Below are positions 53,075 through 62,600 of a DNA stretch of 64,000 bases, in pieces. Source of the DNA: Candida dubliniensis CD36 (lineage: Eukaryota > Ascomycota > Pichiomycetes > Serinales > Debaryomycetaceae). A program made the position numbers and the translations under genes. The stretch covers positions 186,001 through 250,000 of the forward strand of contig NC_012867.1 of the NCBI RefSeq assembly GCF_000026945.1, given 5' to 3'. Within the stretch, counting starts at the first letter, position 1. The number at the start of each line of letters is the position of its first letter. The notes under the pieces were generated by a model. It was not told the origin of the DNA, did not search any database, and was given only the letters and a program-made list of their open reading frames with translations.

Positions 53075-53689
53075 TTAATCAAATGGGATTAAAAATGATT
53101 CAGCAACAATTCTAGCTCTAGCATTTAAAAATAATTTCATTTCACTAATTTCTTTATCAACATCTTCCATAAATTCAATAATAAAATCAACTAATTTATC
53201 TTTAACCATTTGTTCAGTATGAAAATTTGTAATTAAAAATGATATATCATAACCTTTAATAGGAGTTCTTCTTAATATAAAAAAATTTTCTGCTCTACTA
53301 GTTAAAAATCGAGTAAATTTATGAACTAATATGGTTTCAATTTCATCAGCTTGTTTAATTTTAATCAGAATTCTAATTGAATTTATACTTGATTCAATTA
53401 AAATTTTTTCATTTTCATTACGAGCAATAATCATTGGATTTAAAATTAATTCTGGATTATGGATTCTAGTAGGTAATACTTCAATTTCTGGTCGATTATG
53501 TCTTTCAATTAATTGTGAAGAAAAATCTTCTAAACATATAGCAGCAGTAAGTGATGCTCGAACTGCCGTAAGGTAAGGTTTTAATGATTGTGACTAAAAA
53601 AAAAAAAAATGGGGGGAGGGAAAGAAGTGTTAGTAAAAAAAAAAAGAACAACTCCTTATTGTTAACATGTTTTGAATAATACTTACCAT
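53075..53689 (-). CDS. ARC19: Arp2/3 complex subunit ARPC4 (Arc19), spliced
   Basis: Part of the Arp2/3 complex, which nucleates branched actin at cortical patches. Exon 1 (53689-53687) is only the ATG; exon 2 (53593-53075) starts [19 protein letters not shown]. The full product has 173 residues (171 in yeast). It is highly conserved: [64 protein letters not shown] and [20 protein letters not shown]. An unspliced reading from the internal Met (53434) loses the first 54 residues, so the intron is needed. It lies downstream of PRP40 on the same strand, 206 bases away. Confidence 0.95.
53594..53686 (-). other. spliceosomal intron of ARC19 (93 bases)
   Basis: The 5' site GTAAGT directly follows the ATG; the branch sequence is TACTAAC (within TTTTTACTAACAC), then a long pyrimidine tract and TTTAG. 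Splicing gives ATG|TCA CAA TCA, restoring the conserved MSQSLKPYL start. Confidence 0.93.
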
Positions 53690-53895
53690 TGATAAGTAAA
53701 TAATAATATGAATTGAATTGAATTGAAATGAAATGAAGAGATTTATCAACTCAAGGAGTAGAACAATATATTTTGGGGTGTTCCTTTGGTTTCGTTGATG
53801 TTTTGTTCGCGGGAAAACACTATTCATTTTCAACGACTACAGAAAAATCGTTACTATTTCTTTTTTTGTCCATGCTACACGACCATATACCTAAC

Positions 53896-55689
53896 TTAGT
53901 AGTTTAATACAGTGGCTATACCAGTTTTCAATTTCTTTTCCGGTTTACCTTCAACACCAGAAGAAGATATACTTGATTGTCTTTTCCTCGCAATACGTTT
54001 ATTATATTCAGAAACAAATTCTTCAATAATTTTTTTCGTAAGTCTTGTTGTTGATAATTCTGTTTCATATTGTAGTAAGGGTTTAAATTCATCAAATTTC
54101 AGTAATTTTTTATATTCATCTTCATAGTTCACTCTAGTAGAAATGACAAATTTTGTCCCTTCCATACGTAAAAAGTTTTCTCCTAAATCCCTATCATTAT
54201 CATATATCCAACGAGCAAATTTTTGTATATCTTCATCCAATTTTTTAAGATATTTTTCCCGTTCTTGTTGTTTCTTCAATTCAAATTCTTGTTTCAACAT
54301 TGTATATATCATTGTTATTTCTTTCCCATTACCAGTTGTTGTTAAATCAAGATTGGCTAATCTTTCATCCCCTACTGATTTCAAGGCATCAGAAAATGCT
54401 TTGGCCGATTCCCACATCTTTTCATTATAAATGTTATCATTCTTCTTCATAGTGGCTATCACAGCATCAACTAAATTCTTTTTAACTTTTAAAATTTGTT
54501 TCTTTTCATCTACAATATCCCAGAATAATTCTAATGCACTAGACCCATTTCTTCCACAAATCTCAATAAAGGCATCATTATTCTCAATTTTTTCAATAAT
54601 ATCTTTAAATTCAGTATCAGCTTCAATTTCTAATTCAGTTAACAATTTTTTATAACCCTCGCGTGCCTTGCGGTCATTACGATAATTTATTTTCGATATA
54701 TCAGTTATTTGTGATTTAATATCATCAATTATACCCGGGAAAATTTCATTCTCATATAATTGTAAGATATTTAATTTGGTTAAATTTTGGAAATTTTTAT
54801 TACTTTGAAATCGAGAATCATTAATCAAATTTTCATAAAGTACTTCCCAAGTGGTAGAATTTTCCACTAATGATGAATTAACTTGTCTTAAATATGTAGA
54901 TAATTCAATCAAGGCTTGGTTTTTCTTTGTTTGTAAATTTTTCTCGTGTTGTAACTTTAATTTATCAGTATATTCATAAAATATTGCTGCCAATTCAGAA
55001 TCCAGCATCATTGAATGTTTGAAAATTGGATTATCTTGATCAATCCATAATTTCTTAATAGTAATCCATCGAGTATTATAGCACATTAACCCTTTTTCTT
55101 CTAATTTTCTTAATTCTTCTTTGAAATTACGTTTGAAATTTTCTAATAATAATGATTTATTCGATAATTCACTTTGAAATTTCGATACCAAATACTCTTC
55201 ATAAAGTTGTTTTCTAGTTACTGGATCTTTGACCGACCAATACTCTGGTTTATCCACCAAATTCTCCATTACAGCTTGAAATGACCAAGTAGAATCTACT
55301 TTGTTGTCTGATAATAGTTTCAAAAATGATTCTTTAGCTTCATTATCAGGTTTAAAACTTGTTATTCCTGCCAGTTCAACGGGTTTTGATTTTAATTCTT
55401 TATCTAATTCACTAAGTTCAGTCTCATCTACCTTGTCATTTGTTTCGCCCTCTAACATCTCACTTGGTTTTTCCCATGTTGTTTCTCCAGTGGATTCATT
55501 ATAGTAATACTTTTTCCCATCATCTGTAGTATATTCTTCCCATTTGCCTCTACTGGATGTAGTTTCCTGTTTTTCATTGGGTAAAGTCTTGGTTGTCTCA
55601 GGAAGAGTCCAACTGGTTTCATTAGTTTTGTAATTATAATAATAAACCTCACCTGTTTCGGTTCGTAGTTCTTCCCAATCTGACGACAT
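53896..55689 (-). CDS. PRP40: U1 snRNP splicing factor Prp40
   Basis: Bridges the 5' splice site (U1 snRNP) and branch-point proteins during early spliceosome assembly. The 597-residue protein has two WW domains (about 2-31, WEELRTETGEVYYYNYKTNE and SWTLPE; about 45-76, WEEYTTDDGKKYYYNESTGE and TWEKP). A row of FF domains follows (about 110-470: ESFLKLLSDNKVDSTWSF, ARKLYEE-like helices, GYKKLLTELEIEADTEF). The rest is charged helices and a basic tail (RKRQSSISSS). Yeast Prp40 is 583 residues with the same order. It suits a genome whose few introns use near-perfect signals, three of which are in this window. Confidence 0.93.
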   Translation of the reverse strand: MSSDWEELRTETGEVYYYNYKTNETSWTLPETTKTLPNEKQETTSSRGKWEEYTTDDGKKYYYNESTGETTWEKPSEMLEGETNDKVDETELSELDKELKSKPVELAGITSFKPDNEAKESFLKLLSDNKVDSTWSFQAVMENLVDKPEYWSVKDPVTRKQLYEEYLVSKFQSELSNKSLLLENFKRNFKEELRKLEEKGLMCYNTRWITIKKLWIDQDNPIFKHSMMLDSELAAIFYEYTDKLKLQHEKNLQTKKNQALIELSTYLRQVNSSLVENSTTWEVLYENLINDSRFQSNKNFQNLTKLNILQLYENEIFPGIIDDIKSQITDISKINYRNDRKAREGYKKLLTELEIEADTEFKDIIEKIENNDAFIEICGRNGSSALELFWDIVDEKKQILKVKKNLVDAVIATMKKNDNIYNEKMWESAKAFSDALKSVGDERLANLDLTTTGNGKEITMIYTMLKQEFELKKQQEREKYLKKLDEDIQKFARWIYDNDRDLGENFLRMEGTKFVISTRVNYEDEYKKLLKFDEFKPLLQYETELSTTRLTKKIIEEFVSEYNKRIARKRQSSISSSGVEGKPEKKLKTGIATVLNY

Positions 55690-56722
55690 TAGTCTATTGT
55701 AAAGTGTATAGGATTATTAAAGAGTTGAGCAATTGCTACAGAGTTATTGTTAGTTAAATGAAGATTGTCTCTGCATCTAATTTTTTTTTTTTGTCTTAGG
55801 TGTGCAGCTTTTCAGTTTTCAATTTTCATCAAAAATTGAGACAAAATTTGGTTGTAAAAATCTTCTTCTTCTTCAACAATACAGTGCTTATCAAAAGCCA
55901 TAAACTGGTTATTAGCCCAATTACTACAATCACCATAACCTATTGATTACATTAAGTTAATAAATGGAAGTTTAATAATTCAAGGGTAAAAACACACCCA
56001 CCCACCCACATACCCAACCACACGCCACTCCTAGTACTTGCCACCATCATGCCAACTTTTTTGATTCCATTTCTGGTGGCATGTAAGATGATGCTTTGAT
56101 GTTCGCAATTTCGTGTCTTCTTAAAGGTAGTGTTAAACGATACAATTATTACTCCTATTTTTTTTTTTTTTTTTTCTTTCGTTCAGATTTTGCAACACGA
56201 ACATTACTTGGTTTGTCTCAAACCAATTTTCCAACCATACTTTTAAATTGACAGCAAATGGCTAGTCTATTCATATAATGGTCTACTATGATCATTACTA
56301 TCATCTGCCTAGTATACCTATTTAAATAAATGATATAGAAAGACATAATCTGACAACAAATCAACTTCTTTCGTGTTTTTGTGATTTCTTGTCATTTTTT
56401 GCTCTAGAATGACACGACTAAAAAAATTGAACTGAAATTTTTTTTTTCTTCCCATTTTGCATTCTCTCTCTCTCGCTCGCTCACCCTCACTCAACTGTCT
56501 CAAAGTCTCTGAAGTCCCACCAAACTATTTTTCAATCAATCTAAGATATATAATAATCTTTAAATTCCTTTCCCTTTCTTTCCCACTCCACTTCACTCCA
56601 AAAAAAAATTCTTTTTAAAAAAATCTAAATAAACCCAAAACATAACACTAATTGGTTGTTTTTATTTTAAACTCTAAAGTATCTGAATAATTTAGCAGGT
56701 AGTATTCCTTTTTTTTTTTTAC
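55690..56722. other. divergent promoter region, PRP40 / ceramide synthase
   Basis: A 1-kb non-coding stretch. It has (TTC)n near 55862, CACCCACCCACCCA near 55995, a T-tract at 56159-56175, CT-rich DNA near 56465 and a CT/A-rich leader before the ceramide synthase gene. No RNA gene was recognised. Confidence 0.55.
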
Positions 56723-57964
56723 ATGTCATCGTCATCATCATCACTTGGTGTCCCACACGAAAGTTCCATTCGTCGTCGTTCTTCATCTGTCGGCAGAATA
56801 GATGTTGGTGACACATCTGCATCTTTATCAACCATGCCAACCACAAGGTCTCTGAGAAGAAGATCTATTGCCAGATTAAGAGAATTACAAGACAATTCAA
56901 CTACAGATTCAGCAATTGTTCATAAGTTATATATTGGATTTAGAGAATTAACTTATAGACATACTTGGATTATCCCCTTGATGGTCTTGATTATGGCATT
57001 TGGAACATTTTATCTTTCATCGCCTTCAGGAAAAGTTCACCAAATATTGGAAGATATGATTATTCCATCATATCATATTCCTGGCACTGATCAATATGGT
57101 AAAGGAGGTAATGATTTCAAATTTGTGGGATTTTATGCTCTTTTTTTCACTTTTTTAAGAGAATTCATGATGTGTTGTGTTTTACGTCCAATTGCTGTTT
57201 GGTTTGGTATCAAAAAAGAAGCCAAACAAAAAAGATTTTTAGAACAAACTTATGCCATGTTTTATTATGGTATCACTGGTCCGTTTGGTTTATGGATTAT
57301 GAGAAGATTACCATTATGGTATTTTAACACAACTCAATTTTATGTAGATTATCCTCATAAAACTCATGATATTTTTTTTAAAATCTATTATCTTGGTCAA
57401 GCTGCATTTTGGGTCCAACAATCAGTAGTATTAATATTACAATTGGAAAAACCAAGAAAAGATTTCAAAGAATTAGTCTTACATCATATCATTACCATAG
57501 CGTTGATTTGGTGTTCTTATAGATTCCATTTCACTTGGATGGGATTGGCAGTTTATATTACTATGGATATATCTGATTTCTTTTTGGCCTTGTCGAAAAC
57601 ATTGAATTATTTGGAATCACCAATTACTGGTCCATTTTTTGTTATATTTATTGGAGTTTGGATTTATTTAAGACATTATATTAATTTGCAGATCTTATGG
57701 TCAGTTTTAACTGAATTCAAAACTGTTGGTGACTACGAATTGAATTGGATCACTCAACAATACAAATGTTGGATCTCACAACCAATCACTTTTTCCTTGA
57801 TTTTTGCTTTACAATTGGTCAACTTTTATTGGTTGGTGTTAATCTTTAGAATTTTGTACAGATACATTTTCACTGGAGTTAGTAAAGATGAAAGAAGTGA
57901 TGATGAAGAAGAAGAGGATGAATATAGTGAAGATTCTGCTGATGAAAAGAAAAAGGAACAATAA
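56723..57964 (+). CDS. LAG1/LAC1: ceramide synthase catalytic subunit (Lag1/Lac1)
   Basis: An ER-membrane enzyme that N-acylates sphingoid bases with fatty acyl-CoA. The 413 residues comprise a basic Ser/Arg-rich N-terminus, a span at about 90-110 and further spans with the TLC domain (about 170-385). The Lag1 motif is clear: KDFKELVLHHIITIALIWCS holds the two catalytic His, and MDISDFFLALSKTLNY the Asp pair. The acidic C-terminus (DDEEEEDEYSEDSADEKKKE) matches the casein-kinase-2 target region of fungal ceramide synthases. I cannot decide between the LAG1 and LAC1 paralogues. Residue 44 is a CTG codon within TRS(L/S)RRRS. Confidence 0.9.
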   Translation: MSSSSSSLGVPHESSIRRRSSSVGRIDVGDTSASLSTMPTTRSLRRRSIARLRELQDNSTTDSAIVHKLYIGFRELTYRHTWIIPLMVLIMAFGTFYLSSPSGKVHQILEDMIIPSYHIPGTDQYGKGGNDFKFVGFYALFFTFLREFMMCCVLRPIAVWFGIKKEAKQKRFLEQTYAMFYYGITGPFGLWIMRRLPLWYFNTTQFYVDYPHKTHDIFFKIYYLGQAAFWVQQSVVLILQLEKPRKDFKELVLHHIITIALIWCSYRFHFTWMGLAVYITMDISDFFLALSKTLNYLESPITGPFFVIFIGVWIYLRHYINLQILWSVLTEFKTVGDYELNWITQQYKCWISQPITFSLIFALQLVNFYWLVLIFRILYRYIFTGVSKDERSDDEEEEDEYSEDSADEKKKEQ

Positions 57965-58399
57965 GTGATGCCTTTTTGTAACGAGTAATAATTGAAAGTC
58001 TATCTACCCCCACACCACTCATGCTATTTATGTACCATAATACTTCTTGTTTTTTTTTTTTTTTTTATTCCCCTTAAAATATTAATATTATTATCATTAC
58101 AGTGTATACATTAGCAATAACATTTTTCATATAAATCTAATAATTAATAAATAATAAACTGAACTTAATTTAATAAGAAAAAGTTTGATACTTTTACGGT
58201 AACAGATTGAAGGAACTAGAGATGTGTGTGGCTAAAGAGAGAGAAGACAAAAATGCGAGACCTCACTAATAACACCAAAAACAAAAAGAAAAAAAATCAA
58301 AACAGTCAAAGAAAAACGTAAACACAACAAACTACAATAATGTTTTGTATCTTAGAGATCGTTTCATTTCATTTTGCGTGATTTCTTTATAATACAACC
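57965..58399. other. intergenic, ceramide synthase 3' flank and NudE-like promoter
   Basis: Contains a T-tract (58050-58067) that probably belongs to the terminator, and A-rich DNA up to the next gene. No further feature is supported. Confidence 0.5.
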
Positions 58400-59395
58400 A
58401 TGTCATCTTCAAGTCAATTACAAACGCTTTCCAAAGATGAACTAATAGAAAAAGTGTTGGAATTAGAAGCAGTTTTAAATGAATTTCAAGATTCCTCAAA
58501 AGAATTAGAAAGAGCATTAGAAGATGAATTACTTGAATTGGAAAATATCAAAAGTCAAATTTCCCAACAATTAGATGTCAAAAAACAAGAATTGGCTCAA
58601 GCCAATACCAAGATCATCAATCTTACATCGGAATTAAATACTTTACATGAATCAACTAACACTAAACTTTATGAAAAAGATGAGATCATCCATAATCTAA
58701 CGTCACAATTAGTTAAAACGGAAATTATGAATGATTCAATGGAAAATGAAGATAGAATAAAGACAAATAAATATGAAGATCAACAAAAATTCAATAATCA
58801 ACTTTTAGAAAAACTAGCCTTATTAGAGAGTGATTATGAACGAGAAAAGAAACTTAATATTGAGAAACAATTATATATAACTAATTATCAAAATCACATC
58901 AAAGATCTTAATAGAAAGATTGAGGTTTTAGAGAATAAAGTTGAAAATAATCCCCAACAACAACAACAACAACAAGCCGACGCACTGATGATCAGTTTTA
59001 AAGAAATGCTTAAATCAACGCCACCTCCAAATAAAATAAGAGATAATGAAAATCAAAAACAATCTAATATAAAGAAATCCGATTCATTGAGGAAACTTAA
59101 AAATTTGACAACGGATATTGAAGCCTTTTTAGGCAATTTTTCTTTATCTTCAAATAAAAAATCCCCCAGTCCTAAACCTTCATCGAAAATATTGAAATCA
59201 CCATCAACTACACAATTAGATACTTCAATTACTACTGATAGATCTCATAATAATGATGGAACCATTACCACAAAGGATAAAAGACTAACGTATAGTAAAA
59301 GATTTCTGGATTTACCTTCTATTAGAGGTTCTCCAACACCATCAAAAAGGAGTAATATAGAGAAATCCAAGTCTATGAAACATTTAAGAATGTAA
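58400..59395 (+). CDS. NDL1: NudE/Ndl1-like coiled-coil dynein regulator
   Basis: A protein predicted to work with Lis1/Pac1 in targeting cytoplasmic dynein. The N-terminal 190 residues are one long coiled coil. They begin with the family's signature ELEAVLNEFQDSSKELERAL, then EDELLELENIK, and continue with KLALLESDYEREKKLNIEKQ. A short poly-Gln run (about 194-199) precedes a Ser/Lys/Pro-rich tail with repeated KKSPSPKPSS and KSPSTTQ motifs, likely phosphorylated. Yeast Ndl1 is shorter (189), while filamentous-fungal NudE proteins have such tails. The coiled coil alone is not diagnostic; the EFQ.SSKELE.ALE block is. Confidence 0.7.
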   Translation: MSSSSQLQTLSKDELIEKVLELEAVLNEFQDSSKELERALEDELLELENIKSQISQQLDVKKQELAQANTKIINLTSELNTLHESTNTKLYEKDEIIHNLTSQLVKTEIMNDSMENEDRIKTNKYEDQQKFNNQLLEKLALLESDYEREKKLNIEKQLYITNYQNHIKDLNRKIEVLENKVENNPQQQQQQQADALMISFKEMLKSTPPPNKIRDNENQKQSNIKKSDSLRKLKNLTTDIEAFLGNFSLSSNKKSPSPKPSSKILKSPSTTQLDTSITTDRSHNNDGTITTKDKRLTYSKRFLDLPSIRGSPTPSKRSNIEKSKSMKHLRM

Positions 59396-59669
59396 GGGCA
59401 ACAATTTACGTATCTATCATATATTAATTATTAGATTTCGTTTTGTACTGTACTGTATTGTATTGTATGTAAAACAACAAACAATAAAAATGAACACGCA
59501 TAAGAAAAAAAAAAAAAAAAGAAAGCGACAATTTGGTGCCAAATTTCTTTTTCGTTGTTGGCTTGTTTCAATCCACTTCATACTTTTTTCCTTCTTTCTT
59601 TCTTTCTTTCTGTTCACTTTCTACTTCAACTTTCATATAATAATACGTTTCATTTCTACAAACTGAATA

Positions 59670-62600
59670 ATGGAAAATTTCGACCAAATACTTGATCGTT
59701 ATGAAAAACTGGAAGTTTTCAATTATTTAACAAGTTTAAGTGCTAAATTATCTAATGAAAATGAAACGAAATCAATTCAAGAATCTGATTATTTGATTTA
59801 TTTAAGTCAATTAAATCAACTTGTAGAAAAAGCCAATATCCCATTGGATACGAAAAAGAAGAAACCCCTGGAAGCTTCTAATTCCCAATATGAAGCAAGG
59901 CAAGCAATTTCATTCAATATTTACCGATTAGTATCTAAGAATTACATTCTGGTTTTACACAAACTTCCTTCCAAAATTTATGATTTAGCTAATCAATTGG
60001 TCAATAATTTAGTAGTTGACGATAAAGGTGAACTTTCTCCAATAACTCAAGTATCAATTATTATTTTAATTGATTTATTTGAAAATTTCCCAAATTCATT
60101 GGGTTCATTAATCAATTTTTCTATAACACAATTATACAAAATATTGAAAAAATATCCCAACATCAATAGCAATTTGATATTTTTATTGAACTCAATCACA
60201 AAAAACGCCACGAAAATGGATATCGATGATAAAATGCAATATAAGCTAATGAAAATTGTCACCAAAAGTATTATCAGTGAAAGTATTTCCTACAATATGG
60301 AACTTGAATGTACTACAAATGTATTGATAAAGAAAAATTATGTCTTATGTTACAAGAATTTGTTGTTATTGATGGTTTCAACAAATTATGAAATGCTTCT
60401 TGCTGCATCGACCTCATCAACTTCTGCTGGGGCAAAAATGAAACCAGAAACTATTATGAAACAACAACATGATTTCCAAATGAATTTATTAACTACAAAT
60501 GAAAAAACATTCAATTATTGTTTATCGAATTTTTCTAAAGAAATTAGAATTGCCATGGTTGAATTATTAGCAAATTTATTGATTAATTTTGTCCCCACCG
60601 GGAAATTTAATGCCATTGAATATCTTGTGACTCTTTTCCCATTACCGGAATATAATCAATGGGATTCAAATCTTTTAATGAAAATAAACGACAATGGTGA
60701 ACCTATAGTTGATAATATTAGGAAAGAGAAGAATACATTGATGGGTCATGATAGTGAGTCTATAATAAATTCAAGTTTAGAATTATCATTATTTCAAGCC
60801 AGTGTTACTGAAACTATTATTTTTTATTTACAATTGGAACAATTTCAGAATCTTGAATTTTTATCAAATAATTTAACTTTTATTTTGGAAACTATATTGG
60901 CAAAATTTGTCGAATTAAATGATATGGAGAATCATTTCATGAATCAAGAATGGAATAAAGTGTTGAAATATTGGGGGACAATCATTGAATATATTATACA
61001 AGAGACTGGGTCAGCTTCGCATGAAATTCTTTGCAGTTTTATTTATAGCAAATTTGTTCCTGAATCAAACAATGAAGATAATTCTTCACATACACTGGAT
61101 CAACTTGTTAGAACCCAAAGTTTAAATAAACAAAGAAAAAGAGAATCTAAAATGTTTTCATTCAAGTCAAAGCAAAGCACAAAAAAGAAAACTGTTTCTA
61201 ATTGGGAAGTTAAACCATATCAAAACCCATATCAAGCTTTTTTCTTATTGTTTATAATTGATATGTTATTACCATATGGTGTCAGTTTTGAGTCTATGAA
61301 AAAAGACGAAAAACCTACAACAACACCAAAAGATACGGAAGAAGAATTGGATCTCCCAACTAGTTCATCAGAAATTGGCTCCTCCTCATTTATTAGAGGG
61401 GTGTTGCTTAATTTGATAGTTAACAATAATTACTATATTAGAAACTATGCCATACAAACGTTATTAGTGTATGCTAAGAATAACCAGGCCGAGATAAATC
61501 AATTGATTTTACATACGTTTAGATTAGTGGATCAAGAACATAAACATTCAGATAAGGAGACACCAGGAGGTGATCAGAACATTATTCCTATTTCGTCTGT
61601 CAGATTGTTCAGTTATTCGTTGGCATTGCTGTCATTAATCAAACAAACAGATCCAGCATTGCTTCAAAATCTGACTATAGTCAAAGTATTGAGTTTTTGT
61701 ACTCAAAGTTTAAAACATAATACGCAATCAGGAGTTAAGAATTCTAGTTGTTGGATTATTTTATCATCACTTGTCACTTTACACAATTTTTCAGAATATG
61801 TTAAATTAAATTCATCTCAATTTCTTGTGTTTTGGAAGAGTTTATTAACTTCACAATTTATGAGTACTTCAATAACTGCCAGCACTCCCGAAGGACAAAC
61901 TAAAGAAGTAATTCTTAATTTAATGTTGAGAAATTTTAGTTTGGTTTGTTTATTGAATTATTTGAACTCAGTTGAATTGACACCAGAATCGTTGAAACAA
62001 ATTCAATTCTTACTTACCAAATCTTACAATTATTTGACATATCTTGAAAGTAATATTGAAGTTGTTGGTGGGGTTACTTCATTTAACAATACTAATTTCA
62101 ATGAGTTAGATTACAATGTAAATATACTTAGTAATTTGCTTTACACAAACTATGCTTTCAACAATAAATTGTCAACTGATAGAGTATTTATCAGTCTCAT
62201 ATTATACAGCAAAAAAATCATTTTCCAGAGTTTCACTAAATTGGCTACTTTACTTAAAAATGAAATCAATTCTAATATGGTGATATTTTTAATTAAAGTG
62301 TTTAGTGATGCCAAATTGTTTTCAAGAATACAATCCAGTGAAAGTGAAAAATCCAAATCCAAATCAAAAACACTTAATCAAGTTGCTGATATAGGTGATA
62401 ATTTGGTATTAAATGAGGATTACAATTATTCATTTGGTGTTACGAGTAAATTACAATATGAGTCAATGTATATTGATGAATTATTGATAAAATTTCCATT
62501 CCAATTTGGTATTGAAGAACCCCAATGGTTAAGGAAAACTTTTACGTTTACAACCACACCATTGCCTAAACCGTCTATAGAAAGTGAATATTCACCCGAG

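Noticed and set aside
55985..56025. CACCC repeats suggestive of a telomere-like or Rap1 site
   Set aside because: Only three or four short units, and they do not match the 23-base Candida telomere repeat; treated as simple low complexity.
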